This document shows positions 1 to 8,855 of a stretch of DNA of 64,000 bases, one piece after another; positions within the stretch are counted from its first letter, which is position 1, and each line of letters opens with the position of its first letter. Location: positions 5,592,314 to 5,656,313 of the forward strand of contig NZ_CP036271.1 in NCBI RefSeq assembly GCF_007745175.1. The letters are read 5' to 3'. Source of the DNA: Caulifigura coniformis (lineage in GTDB: Bacteria; Planctomycetota; Planctomycetia; Planctomycetales; Planctomycetaceae). The notes under the pieces are model-generated. The model was not told where the DNA came from. It saw nothing but the letters and a program-made list of their open reading frames with translations, and did no database searches. A program made the position numbers and the translations under genes.

Positions 1-1122
1 GGACCGCGCTCAGAACGCCTTGCCTGGAATGCGAGGCGAATGCTCATACCGGGCTCTCTTGGTTTGCTGCTCCTGGTGATGGCAATCGCCATTGCTGCCC
101 GCCATTCGGTGAGTCCGCCACCTCATCCCGATGCCCGACTGGTCCGAATCACGACAGATCCGCCGGGCTGTGAGTTGACCATCGTTCCGCTTGATCCCGT
201 CACGGACGATCCCATTCCGGAGCGACTGGAAAAACTGTCGGGGAAAACACCGATCGAAACTCACCTGCTTCCGGGTGACTACTTGATGGTGGCGGTCCTG
301 GATGAAACGCACTGGCTGGAGGTGACGAGGCATATTCCGGCGCGTCATGAGGTGATGGGGTACGGCTCATCGAGCCGGCGTTGGCGGATCCGCGATGGCG
401 TCATCGTATTGCACGACATCAGTATCCGATCGCCGCTGGCATCGATCCCTATGGTGGTCGTGCCTGACTCGAAGGGATTGCTCGTCAGCTCACCGGGAAT
501 CGATCCCAATCTTGCCGAACGAGTCGACGTTCCTGCCTTTTATGTCTCGACGACAACGATGAATCGAGAATCGCTTTTGAAACGCAGGGGAGTCCAGGAA
601 GGATCTCCCGCCGCAGGGAACGTGTTTTTGAATCTGGCGCGAGTGATCGAAAGGACGGAATTCGACGGCTGCCGGTTGGCCTCCGCCGCAGAGTATGCAG
701 CGATGGTCGCACATGCCAAATTCCTGTCGAAGGCCGGTGTTCGTGGAGTGGACGACGACGTCCTGGAGTGGACATCCAGTCGCCCGGGGGCTCGCGGAGC
801 GGGGATCCGTCCAAGAATTCCGGTCAGGGAACGGCCTCAATGCCTGGTGATGGGTGCGGGCGGCGTCATCCTTCGTAATTGCGAAGGTGCACCCGTGCTG
901 CAGCCCACATGCGAGGATCGCGACCAGGATCGTCAGTACCGCGAACTCGACTTCCGATATGTTCGAAGCATTCGGCCGCGGACGACTCCCGGCGACTTCG
1001 TGAAGTCGCAGCGGGAACTCGCCTGCGGGACCGCTCGTCCAATGATCAGGGAGAAGTCGCCAGATCCGAAGCGCGAACCGGAGTCTGCGTTGCCACGGGA
1101 TACCGCCGGCCGCGATAAGTGA
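1..1122 (+). CDS. C-terminal part of a membrane-anchored protein with PEGA-like and FGE/SUMF1-like domains (5' end outside window)
   Basis: The reading frame is open from base 1 (no stop before the ATG at 40), so this is probably the C-terminal part of a longer protein. A hydrophobic segment (about residues 14-34 of the visible part) is followed by a short PEGA-like beta domain starting near 'VRITTDPPGC'. The last 200 residues resemble a formylglycine-generating-enzyme/sulfatase-modifying-factor fold: 'VPAFYVSTTTMNRESL', 'CRLASAAEYAAM', 'LEWTSS' and 'FRYVRSI' correspond to the family's usual entry, RLPTEAEW, WEWT and FRxVR positions. In planctomycetes this arrangement commonly follows a Ser/Thr kinase domain and one membrane helix, so the missing part may be a kinase (inference). 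The 3' end overlaps the converging gene by 77 bp. Confidence 0.6.
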   Translation, partial: GPRSERLAWNARRMLIPGSLGLLLLVMAIAIAARHSVSPPPHPDARLVRITTDPPGCELTIVPLDPVTDDPIPERLEKLSGKTPIETHLLPGDYLMVAVLDETHWLEVTRHIPARHEVMGYGSSSRRWRIRDGVIVLHDISIRSPLASIPMVVVPDSKGLLVSSPGIDPNLAERVDVPAFYVSTTTMNRESLLKRRGVQEGSPAAGNVFLNLARVIERTEFDGCRLASAAEYAAMVAHAKFLSKAGVRGVDDDVLEWTSSRPGARGAGIRPRIPVRERPQCLVMGAGGVILRNCEGAPVLQPTCEDRDQDRQYRELDFRYVRSIRPRTTPGDFVKSQRELACGTARPMIREKSPDPKREPESALPRDTAGRDK

Positions 1123-1705
1123 CCGCCAGCTTGTAATCGTCCGATTCGCTCATTGTCGCCAGGAATGGCTGGATTCCAGCCTGCACCGGTCGGGCCGATT
1201 CCAGGCCGAACCTTGCGAGCCGACTGCGTCCCTTCGTATCTGTGAACGCCATCTCGAACAGCCGCACGCTGATGGTCGGTCCTCCGGAACCTGGCCGAAC
1301 CTGAATGTCGTGTGCGGTCACTTGGCGAATCTGCGGCTGAATCGAAAGCATTCGCCCGTTCGTGGCGGACACGGACCGGGGCAAATAGTCGGCCAGCGAC
1401 TGGTTCACGCGAATCTTGTTCGACAGTGGGCGGCTAATTGCCGCCGTGTTACGGCTGGGCGCGTAGCAATCAGGACAGTACTGCGGCCAGTTCACGGAGT
1501 TGACATCGAGGAGTACGGTGTCGCCGATGCAGTTAAAGCAGTCCGCAGACCCGCCACTGACTGGACAGAACTCCACCACGAACAAAGCCTCTCCGTTCTC
1601 ATCCGGTTCTTCCAGCGGATATTGAACGCACATCGCTTCGTCCGCAAACGCCAGTGACGACGAAATCACCAGCCCAGCCAGTCCAAGAACTGTTACGCGC
1701 AGCAT
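1046..1705 (-). CDS. Secreted cysteine-containing hypothetical protein
   Basis: A 219-residue protein with a clear signal peptide (hydrophobic 'VTVLGLAGLVISSSLAFA'). The mature N-terminal part has six or more cysteines, including two C-x2-C pairs ('CFNC', 'CPDC'), which may form disulfides or bind metal. The start is set by a strong Shine-Dalgarno (AAGGAG, 5-6 bases before the ATG at 1705); a GTG 15 bases further upstream lies within that ribosome site and is less likely. I do not recognise the family. It converges on, and overlaps by 77 bp, the end of the preceding gene. Confidence 0.6.
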   Translation of the reverse strand: MLRVTVLGLAGLVISSSLAFADEAMCVQYPLEEPDENGEALFVVEFCPVSGGSADCFNCIGDTVLLDVNSVNWPQYCPDCYAPSRNTAAISRPLSNKIRVNQSLADYLPRSVSATNGRMLSIQPQIRQVTAHDIQVRPGSGGPTISVRLFEMAFTDTKGRSRLARFGLESARPVQAGIQPFLATMSESDDYKLAVTYRGRRYPVATQTPVRASDLATSP

Positions 1706-1808
1706 CGGACACTCCTTCACTCAGAAATGGCCCAAACGCAGAGAACTCCCGGCCGGTTAGCCATCCGGCGGCAGTGATACGCCGGTTAAGAGAACAGCTG
1801 TGCCTGTC

Positions 1809-2810
1809 CTACCAGGCTTCAGTAAGACACTGGTCAGACCGACAGGCCCGTTTCTTCAGCAATTGAAGATCGGAATGATCCGTAAGCGATTGAACCGAAC
1901 CATCCGCAACGAGAACGTTGACATGTCCCGGATGGGACGACTTCAAGGGACGGTTCGGTGTGCTCGAGAAGCAACCCGGCGCGAGGTTGACTTGCTTGAC
2001 GTTGACCGGGTCGGCGATCGTCGACAGGTTGGCACAGCGGGTCGGCCTCTTGGCGGGTGGAAGCGTGTAATTGGCGCCGGTTCCGATCGATGGAGTCCCT
2101 CGTTGAAGTCCATGTCCGTCAGCCCCGCCCAGCCGGCCCTCGGCTCCTGTACTGGACTTCACTGTTGCCGACGCCTCACCGACAACGATGGTGCAAGTTG
2201 TCCCGTCGTTGATCAGCTTGAGAGGAATGTTCTGGTTCGCGACCAGCACACCTCCCCACGACATCCACCCGAGCCCGACGGTGCTGTTGCAAGGCGGAAA
2301 CTTCACACGTTCTTGGTCCGTAAACTCGTCCCCAGTGGAGGCATCTGCAGTCGCCCCGGAAATTCCCAGGTAGGATGGGTGCTGAATTGCGAATCCGCTG
2401 ACACGCTCGAGAGGGGGAAGGATCGAACTCGGGCAGTGGAGCACCTTCTGAATGTGACCATCAATGACTTTTCCATTGGTTGCGGGCTCGCCACTTCCAG
2501 GCACGGACGTGTTATACGCCGCGGCCACTGGTCCTTCCTCGAGGTAGGGAAACAGCGCAACCCAGAACGAACTCCCAGACAGGTAGGTTCCACCTCTCGG
2601 CTGCACGTAACCACCGATGGGGAACGTTGAAAATGTGTCGTGGTAGTTGTGCAGGGCGAGTCCGATCTGCCGCAAATGACTCTTGCAGATCATGTTGCGA
2701 GCGGCCTCGCGGGCCGATTGCACTGCCGGAAGCAACAGTGCGATCAGAATGGCGATGATCGCCACGACGACAAGCAGTTCAATCAGAGTGAAGCCGTAAC
2801 GCCGCGTCAT
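1809..2810 (-). CDS. DUF1559 pseudopilin-like protein
   Basis: 333 residues. The N-terminus is a type IV prepilin/pseudopilin class III leader ('[20 protein letters not shown]') followed by '[14 protein letters not shown]', the signature of planctomycete DUF1559 (SBP_bac_10) proteins. The C-terminus carries the usual '[13 protein letters not shown]' (H9G-type) end. Such proteins are processed by a prepilin peptidase and inserted in the cytoplasmic membrane, projecting outward. ATG at 2810 is preceded by GGGAG at 5-6 bases; an ATG nine codons upstream lacks such a site. It is separated from the rest of the island by the IS3 remnant. A weak half-matching operator-like site lies near 2940, but I do not count it. 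Confidence 0.88.
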   Translation of the reverse strand: MTRRYGFTLIELLVVVAIIAILIALLLPAVQSAREAARNMICKSHLRQIGLALHNYHDTFSTFPIGGYVQPRGGTYLSGSSFWVALFPYLEEGPVAAAYNTSVPGSGEPATNGKVIDGHIQKVLHCPSSILPPLERVSGFAIQHPSYLGISGATADASTGDEFTDQERVKFPPCNSTVGLGWMSWGGVLVANQNIPLKLINDGTTCTIVVGEASATVKSSTGAEGRLGGADGHGLQRGTPSIGTGANYTLPPAKRPTRCANLSTIADPVNVKQVNLAPGCFSSTPNRPLKSSHPGHVNVLVADGSVQSLTDHSDLQLLKKRACRSDQCLTEAW

Positions 2811-3009
2811 GTTTGCTCCCGAAAGCAGTCTCATCATCCTAACGGGTGCGGTTGCGCGTAAAAATGTGGCATGGATCAGCGGCTTGGCGGTAGTGTGCTC
2901 GTCTGTAAGCAGGACGATCGGCTTCGAGTTGACCTGTCCCCTGCAACGGGTCCGCAGTTCGGGTAGATTCTGCCTCGAACGTGGACCTGCACCTGGAGGA
3001 CTCTAGTTC

Positions 3010-3510
3010 ATGGCGAGGAAACGGCCTGGTGCTCAGCAGATCATCGCCAAGCTCCGGGAAGCGGAGGTCAAGATCGCTCAGGGAGGCACGGTGGCAGCGG
3101 CCGCCAAGAAGATCGAGATCACCGAGCAGACGTAACTACCGCTGGAAGAAGGAGTACGGCGGCCTGAAGATGGACCAGGCCTAGCGGCTCAAGGAACTGG
3201 TGAAGGAGAACACCGGTCTGAAGCGGCTTCTGACCTACGTCGAACTCGATAAGGCCATCCTGCGATAGGCCGCCTCGGAAAACTTCTGAGTCCGGCGAAG
3301 CGGCGCCAGGCTGTGACGTACGTCCGCAAAATGTGCTGGGCCAAGAACAGGTCTCCGAGCGTCGAGCGTGTCGGGGCTCGGGACAGATGAGATCCACACC
3401 CAACGTCGTCAGGCCCACGTTCCTGACGAAGAACCCCACCTGATCCGGGACATGGTCGCTCTGGCGACGCAGTACGGCCGGTCCGGCCATCGCCGGGTCA
3501 CGGCCTTTCG
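3010..3510 (+). pseudogene. Degenerate IS3-family transposase remnant (orfA plus start of orfB)
   Basis: From ATG 3010 the translation matches an IS3-family OrfA: 'QQIIAKLREAEVKIAQGG', then 'ITEQT' and, after a single-base insertion that creates a TAA at 3133-3135, 'YRWKKEYGGLKMDQA' followed by an in-frame TAG (3182). 'RLKELVKENTGLKRLL' and 'LDKAIL' then continue, with another stop. The orfB start follows ('LSPAKRRQAV', a version of 'ERRACRVLGQ', 'STQRR', 'YGRSGHRRVTA') and stops matching near 3510, well before any DDE residues. It has one frameshift, at least two stops and a 3' truncation, so it is dead. It lies between a DUF1559 gene and the first metal-type operator. Confidence 0.8.
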
Positions 3511-3604
3511 TATCTACGACGGACTCGACTGTTACTTCGGTGTTGGCCGGATCGGTGCCGTTGCCCTCACGTTTGGTACGCCTCGGTCGCGGCAACACAA
3601 GAGT

Positions 3605-3623
3605 AGGTGCACATGAGTTGCAC
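3605..3623. promoter_or_regulatory. TGCA-N7-TGCA operator-like box (box 1 of 10)
   Basis: AGGTGCACATGAGTTGCAC, with two TGCA cores 11 bp apart, 92 bp upstream of the ATG at 3715. It would control the propeller-permease-permease-ATPase operon. Same geometry as the other nine boxes in the window. Confidence 0.6.
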
Positions 3624-3714
3624 TCAAGGGGTGGGCATCCTAGGATCGGCGGGTCATGGGACTCCTGCGTTCTGTGAAATGTGACAAGCGTGCCTCGCTC
3701 ACTCGGATGACTAG

Positions 3715-5103
3715 ATGATCGCGTTCCCGTCGAAGCCAGCCAAGATCGCCGTCTTGATTCTCACTTGCGCGACCTTTGCCCGACCGGCAACGGTCGTTGC
3801 GGCCGATCGCCGATCAACAAGGACGGAACCCCTGATGCGAATGGTCTGGCAGGACCGGTCCACGAAGTCGCTGAAGTGGGGCGAGTTTGTGCAGGCCGGG
3901 CGTGTCATCCAGCTGCGACAAGGCGGGGACATCAAGGGGTTTCCCAAGCTGGATACGGAGCACCATGAACTGGTGCAGATGGAACGCATCGACAACCAGC
4001 TCGTCGTGGGAGTTCGCGATGACGAGAAGGGCGAGCTGTTGAGTGGATGGGTGGCGATCGACCTGGGCGTCGAGGAAATGCCCCACGGAGACCATTCCGA
4101 CTACAACTACGCGGGGCCGCCGTCCATTCGCGCGAGCGTGCTCGACAAGAAACAGGGAAACCCGGCCCACCTGTATGTCTACGACAAGGAATTCTACGTC
4201 GCCAACGACGCCCTGAATGGCTTCACCGTGATTCGGCCATCGGCCATCAGCGGGCCCCAGGAAGGAAGGAAGGGGACCTTTCATCGCGGCGGAGGCGGCC
4301 ACATCACGATGGCCGCGGTGGGCCACAAGGTCGTGTACTCGACCTGGATTCAGGAAAAGGGGCGTGTCGATGTCTCACGGCTCGATAAGAGCGGTGAGGA
4401 ATCGCTGGCCTACTCATTCACGCTTCCATCAGGCGGGCTGCATGGTGCAACAGCCAACAGCGGACGCATCTTTCTGGCTCCTTCGGACGGGATTTACTGG
4501 GTCGATGCCGACCTGGAACTGAAGCAGAACAAAGACACCGTTGTGCAGAACCACCTGTCGCTGGGCAAGGTCAAAGAGGGTGAGCGTCCTTTGCGGACAG
4601 GCTCATTCACGAACCACCGTAATTGGGTGTTGTTCAACACGGGCGACGGCGAGTCGTCAGCGCTGTGTCTTGTGGACGCCTCCGCAAAGAAGCCGGAAGT
4701 GGTCAGCGTCCCGATCAAGGTTGCGGACGGCCTCTCGTTGACGCCGCCGGAGATTATTTCGGCCGCGAGCGGAAAGCACTACGCGTTTCTGTTTCAGGAT
4801 CGACGCGAGGGTGAGGTCAAGGAACAACTGACGATTGTCGACCTCGACCCGAACGGCGACCGGAACTTCAGCGATGCAACGGTTGCCAAGACGCTTCCCG
4901 TGGGAGGAAGCAAGGTCGAAGGGCACTATGGGCATCACACGATCGCGTTCGACGACGATCGCCGATGGGGCGTGATGACCAATCCGGCCGATGGCGATCT
5001 GTGGCTGATCTGGCTGCCCGAGCTTAAAGTCGTCGGCAAGTTCAAGGTCGGCGGGACTCCGACGAAGATCACTGTCATTGGCGGTGAGGCCGACAAGCAC
5101 TGA
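3715..5103 (+). CDS. Periplasmic beta-propeller protein, AztD-like (putative metallochaperone)
   Basis: 462 residues with a signal peptide (about 1-30) and repeated WD/NHL-like blades. Several motifs recall zinc metallochaperone AztD: 'GLHGATANSG' followed by 'SDGIYWV' (about residues 242-260) and a closing 'GHYGHHTIAF ... WGVMTNPADG' segment (about 404-425). Histidine clusters near residues 83-84 and 124-127 could be metal ligands. It heads a tight operon with two ABC-2 permeases and an ATPase (the next gene starts about 40 bp after the stop) and has a TGCA-N7-TGCA box upstream. AztD proteins pass periplasmic zinc to ABC-transporter binding proteins; no such binding protein is encoded here, so the partner is unknown. 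The AztD assignment is by eye and tentative; beta-propeller is firmer. Confidence 0.6.
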   Translation: MIAFPSKPAKIAVLILTCATFARPATVVAADRRSTRTEPLMRMVWQDRSTKSLKWGEFVQAGRVIQLRQGGDIKGFPKLDTEHHELVQMERIDNQLVVGVRDDEKGELLSGWVAIDLGVEEMPHGDHSDYNYAGPPSIRASVLDKKQGNPAHLYVYDKEFYVANDALNGFTVIRPSAISGPQEGRKGTFHRGGGGHITMAAVGHKVVYSTWIQEKGRVDVSRLDKSGEESLAYSFTLPSGGLHGATANSGRIFLAPSDGIYWVDADLELKQNKDTVVQNHLSLGKVKEGERPLRTGSFTNHRNWVLFNTGDGESSALCLVDASAKKPEVVSVPIKVADGLSLTPPEIISAASGKHYAFLFQDRREGEVKEQLTIVDLDPNGDRNFSDATVAKTLPVGGSKVEGHYGHHTIAFDDDRRWGVMTNPADGDLWLIWLPELKVVGKFKVGGTPTKITVIGGEADKH

Positions 5104-5143
5104 GCGGACAGGTTGCCCCCCGATCGCCGAAGTACAAGTGTCC

Positions 5144-6541
5144 ATGCGTCAGATGCGGTTGGTCCGCACAGTCATCCGCAAAGAGCTGCGCGTCACGTTC
5201 CGCGATCGCTGGCTGTGTCTGGCGTGCGCGCTGTTCAGTGTTGCGTTGACTGTCAGTTGCTGGCTGTCCGTGACCTACGGCGCGGAGACGGTTTCAGAGA
5301 TCGAATCCCTGCAGCGCACTGCGCGTCAGGACTGGCTCGATCAGCCGACAACCAACGCGCACATGGCGACGCACCATGGCACGACGCTGTACAAGCCTCT
5401 GTCGCCGTTGAGCGTACTGGACCCGGGCATTGATCCGCTCTTCGGATCGCAGGTGAGGGTTCAATCTCATCGACAGGAGCGGATGACCGACCCTCGCGAT
5501 GCGCGTCGTCCCTGGCTGAACTCTCTGGCGGTCGATTCTCCGGCGCTCCTGCTCGAGGCAGGGCTGCCGGTCTTCGTGGTGCTCCTGGGCTTCGCCGGGA
5601 TCTCGCGCGAAAGGGAGCAGGGGACGAATCGTCTCCTGGCAGGGAACGGAGCTCCATGGTCGGCCGTGATTGTCGGAAAGCTGGCCGCGATCTGCATCAT
5701 TGCTGCAGTGATGAGCCTGCCCGCGCTGATTCCTGCAATCGCCTCCCTTGGTCTCGAGGCTGAAACGCCAGTGATGCCATGGCCTGACCGGGGTCTGCGT
5801 GTGCTGTTTCTCGTCACGGCCGGTGCGCTCTACATCCTCGGATGGGCGGCCCTGTCCCTGGCAATTTCATCGGCCGCCGGATCAACCCGGACGGCGTTCC
5901 TCGCGCTCATCCTCCTGTGGTTCGGATGGACCATCGCGGCGCCGCGTCTCGCGGGCAGCGTTGCCATGAATCGCTACCCGATTCCCGACTGGAGGGATCT
6001 GGAACGGGCGCGCGATGACGCCTTGCGGTTCAACAAGGATGCAACCTCCACCGACGACGCGACAGGCAGCGAGTCAGCGACACCGTCTGAGAGTCGCGAG
6101 ATCAGTTCAGAAGGAGCCAAGCTGCTCGCCTTGGAGAGCTTCTCCGACGCCGTCTACGATCGGTTCGGCGGTCAGATTGAATCAGCATTCGAATCGCAGG
6201 ACCAAGTGATGTCGCTCGGCACTCTCCTGTCCCCCTACCTGGCGATGCGGGCCAACTCCATGCTTTGGTCAGCGACCGATCGCCGGCACCATGAGGACTT
6301 TCGCCGGGCCGCGGAGACCTATCGCAGAGACCTTGTCCGAAGCTTGAATCTGATGGAAGCCCGTCAGGAGCGGCCCGGCCCGAGTTCGGAAGATCGCCGC
6401 GTATTCTGGGCGAGAATGCCTGCATTCGACTATCGGTTCCCGCCCGCGGCTTCAGTCTTCCGGGACGCGTTTCTCTCCACGGCCGTGCTGTGCGTCTGGT
6501 GCCTGGTGACTCTTGTTGGGGCGTTTCGTGTCCCTCACTAG
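5144..6541 (+). CDS. ABC-2 type permease, DUF3526/NosY-like
   Basis: About 465 residues. One membrane helix near the N-terminus (about 20-40), a long extracytoplasmic loop, then helices beginning 'PALLLEAGLPVFVVLLGF' with the ABC-2 hallmark 'GISREREQGTNRLL' (cytoplasmic coupling segment), several more helices, a second large soluble region and a C-terminal helix. This layout matches DUF3526/COG1277 permeases. It has the same architecture as the next gene, so the two are likely the two halves of one transporter with the ATPase at 8095. ATG 5144 was chosen because earlier in-frame starts overlap the previous gene; the ribosome site is weak. Substrate unknown; the operator upstream and the AztD-like neighbour suggest a metal-linked role (inference). 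Confidence 0.75.
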   Translation: MRQMRLVRTVIRKELRVTFRDRWLCLACALFSVALTVSCWLSVTYGAETVSEIESLQRTARQDWLDQPTTNAHMATHHGTTLYKPLSPLSVLDPGIDPLFGSQVRVQSHRQERMTDPRDARRPWLNSLAVDSPALLLEAGLPVFVVLLGFAGISREREQGTNRLLAGNGAPWSAVIVGKLAAICIIAAVMSLPALIPAIASLGLEAETPVMPWPDRGLRVLFLVTAGALYILGWAALSLAISSAAGSTRTAFLALILLWFGWTIAAPRLAGSVAMNRYPIPDWRDLERARDDALRFNKDATSTDDATGSESATPSESREISSEGAKLLALESFSDAVYDRFGGQIESAFESQDQVMSLGTLLSPYLAMRANSMLWSATDRRHHEDFRRAAETYRRDLVRSLNLMEARQERPGPSSEDRRVFWARMPAFDYRFPPAASVFRDAFLSTAVLCVWCLVTLVGAFRVPH

Positions 6542-8066
6542 CGGTCCTGCTGACGCGACCAGTCACCGCGATGGTGGACCTCCCCGGAAGTTCCATTCTG
6601 GGAAACGTCTACTTCAGGAAGCCCGCCTAAGCTGGTCGGATCGCGCAGTCCGCCTCGCGTTCCTGATGGGACTGTTGACGACCGTGTTCGCCTGGGTGTC
6701 CGGTTGGAACGAGGTCAGTAAGCGCGACCAGCTCTGTGAGGCCGCGGTCCAACAGAATTCCGACGCACGGACCCTGCTCATCGCGGCGTTCGAGCCCGGC
6801 CCGGAGCTCGAGCAGATCCTCGGGCGTTCTCTCAGCGAAGCGGATTCGGCCAGGGCGACGACCGTGCAGATGTCGGCGACGTCTCCGTATCTGCTTGCCC
6901 GGGCAGACGAGCTGTGGTCCACCTGCCGATTCAGCTGGCCGCTGGCTCCGCTTTCTGTGCGGGCTTTCCCCTCGCACCCCGCTCGCTTTCAACTCGCGGG
7001 AACGTCCAGCGTCGCCACGATCCGTCACGAGCCATTCCTCAATCCCGCACTGACGATTGCCGGGCCGTTCGATGTCTCGTTGCTGATCGTCGCGGCATTC
7101 CCGCTGGCAGTGATCGTGCTGACGTACGACCTGATCTCCGGTGAGCGTGAAGCGGGCCGACTCAGGATTCTCCAGATCCAGTCGCGGTCAATCTTCGCCC
7201 TCGGCCTGACACGCTGCGCCATCGCAGTCGGCATCCTGACTGTCGCGATCATGGCCCCAGTCATTGCGCTGACGATCTTCGCATGGCCATCCCGGATTTC
7301 CGAGGTTCTGATTCCGTTATTGATGCTCACCCTTGCGGTTCTGGCCTATGGACTGGCCTGGGGAGCCTTGGCCTTCCTGGTCAATTCTCGGGGTGCATCT
7401 TCAACTGCGAACGGGGTCGTCCTCGTTCTCTGCTGGGGAATCTGGATCGTCGCGGTACCGTCGGCGGTCGACCTGTGGGTGTCTTCCCGCGACGTTGCCA
7501 CCTCGCCATCCAGGCTCGCTTCGATCGAAAGCGATATGTCGCGTCGCGCAGAGGCCGATGGGGAACGCCTCCTCGCCGAATACAGGAAGATCCACCCCGA
7601 ACTCGCATTCGACCCTGATGATTTGCAACAGGCGATTGTCTGCCAGGAAGTCGCTGTGACTTCCCAGATCCGGCATGAAATGCACGGCCGGCTGCACGAA
7701 CAATTCGAGGCGCTTCGTTCGCGCGACGCCGCCCGAATGCGCTCAGCCTGGCTTTCCCCGGCCATCGCGATCCAGATTGCGGTCGACGAACTCGCCGAAG
7801 CATCGGAATCGCATCACGTGAAGTTCGCCGAGGAGACACTGGCCTATCAGGATCAGCTCATCGAGTACTTCGCACGTCCGACCTTCCAGAACCGTGAACT
7901 TCAGCGTCGAGACATCGAAGCGATGCCCGTCTTTCAGGTGGAAACTCGCGGCTGGCGCGGCGATCGTTCCGTCCTGACCACCGTGCTGTCATCACTGTGC
8001 GTCTGGTGCATCGGACTGGTGATCGCGGGACGGGCAATGATGACCGTGCGAGCGGCCGACAATTGA
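6528..8066 (+). CDS. ABC-2 type permease, DUF3526/NosY-like (second subunit)
   Basis: About 512 residues with the same plan as the preceding permease: first helix ('LAFLMGLLTTVFAWVSGW'), large outer loop, then 'LLIVAAFPLAVIVLTYDLISGEREAGR' where the ISGEREAG coupling segment is the ABC-2 signature, a set of helices, a long soluble stretch and a C-terminal helix. GTG 6528 overlaps the end of the previous gene by 14 bp and has a GGGG stretch just upstream; a TTG at 6513 is the alternative. Overlap implies translational coupling. Probably forms a heterodimer with the preceding permease, powered by the ATPase that follows after 28 bp. Confidence 0.72.
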   Translation: MSLTSGPADATSHRDGGPPRKFHSGKRLLQEARLSWSDRAVRLAFLMGLLTTVFAWVSGWNEVSKRDQLCEAAVQQNSDARTLLIAAFEPGPELEQILGRSLSEADSARATTVQMSATSPYLLARADELWSTCRFSWPLAPLSVRAFPSHPARFQLAGTSSVATIRHEPFLNPALTIAGPFDVSLLIVAAFPLAVIVLTYDLISGEREAGRLRILQIQSRSIFALGLTRCAIAVGILTVAIMAPVIALTIFAWPSRISEVLIPLLMLTLAVLAYGLAWGALAFLVNSRGASSTANGVVLVLCWGIWIVAVPSAVDLWVSSRDVATSPSRLASIESDMSRRAEADGERLLAEYRKIHPELAFDPDDLQQAIVCQEVAVTSQIRHEMHGRLHEQFEALRSRDAARMRSAWLSPAIAIQIAVDELAEASESHHVKFAEETLAYQDQLIEYFARPTFQNRELQRRDIEAMPVFQVETRGWRGDRSVLTTVLSSLCVWCIGLVIAGRAMMTVRAADN

Positions 8067-8094
8067 GAATTGCACGAAGGCGGATGCCAGCCCG

Positions 8095-8805
8095 ATGATC
8101 GAAGCCATCGACCTGAAAAAGTTCTACGGACAACACATCGCACTGCGAGGATTGAACCTCGCCGTTCAACCGGGGGAGATCTTCTGCCTGCTCGGCGCGA
8201 ACGGTGCGGGCAAGACCACAACCATCAGTCTCTTCCTCGGATTCATTGCGCCCAGCTCCGGACGCGCGCTGGTGAATGGAGTTGATGTCGCCGCCTCGCC
8301 CGATGAGGCGAAGCGTTCAGTGGCCTACATCCCGGAAACCGTCACTCTGTATCCCACGCTGTCCGGCTTCGAGAACCTGGAGTACTTCGCGACTCTCGCC
8401 GGTGGGGCAGAACTGACGAAGGCGGATCTCAAGGCCTGCCTGGAGCGTGCCGGCCTCCGCGAAGATGCGATTCATCGGCCGGCCAAGGGCTACTCGAAAG
8501 GGATGCGGCAGAAAGTCGCCATTGCAGTCGCAATCGCAAAGAATGCCAAGGCCCTTTTTCTGGACGAGCCAACTTCGGGTCTCGATCCGCAGGCGTCCAA
8601 TGAATTCTCGCGCCTCCTCGAACAGCTCAGCAGCGACGGCGTCGCTGTTCTGATGGCGACGCACGACCTGTTTCGAGCCAAGGAATCCGGCACGCGGATC
8701 GGGATCATGCGGAGCGGCGAACTGGTCGACACGCTGATTCCGTCGGCGATCGGCCACGCCGAACTCGAAGAACGCGCCCTGCGACAGATGCGCGGTGCCG
8801 ACTGA
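8095..8805 (+). CDS. ABC transporter ATP-binding protein (CcmA/NosF-type)
   Basis: 236 residues with complete nucleotide-binding motifs: Walker A 'GANGAGKTT' (about 34-42), signature 'YSKGMRQKVAIA' (about 134, SKGMR instead of LSGGQ as in many ABC-2 ATPases), Walker B 'ALFLDEPTSGLDP' (about 153-165) and a switch His in 'MATHDLFR'. Last gene of the operon that begins at 3715. It would energise the two DUF3526 permeases. Confidence 0.85.
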   Translation: MIEAIDLKKFYGQHIALRGLNLAVQPGEIFCLLGANGAGKTTTISLFLGFIAPSSGRALVNGVDVAASPDEAKRSVAYIPETVTLYPTLSGFENLEYFATLAGGAELTKADLKACLERAGLREDAIHRPAKGYSKGMRQKVAIAVAIAKNAKALFLDEPTSGLDPQASNEFSRLLEQLSSDGVAVLMATHDLFRAKESGTRIGIMRSGELVDTLIPSAIGHAELEERALRQMRGAD

Positions 8806-8855
8806 GCAATTGGTTCCGGCAATTCGTCTCGGAATCAATTGCAGTGGCGGCCGGC

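Noticed and set aside
2939-2957. Possible operator-like site before the DUF1559 gene (TGCA-N7-CGCA)
   Set aside because: One core has a mismatch and the site is 130 bp from the start; not distinguishable from chance in GC-rich DNA.
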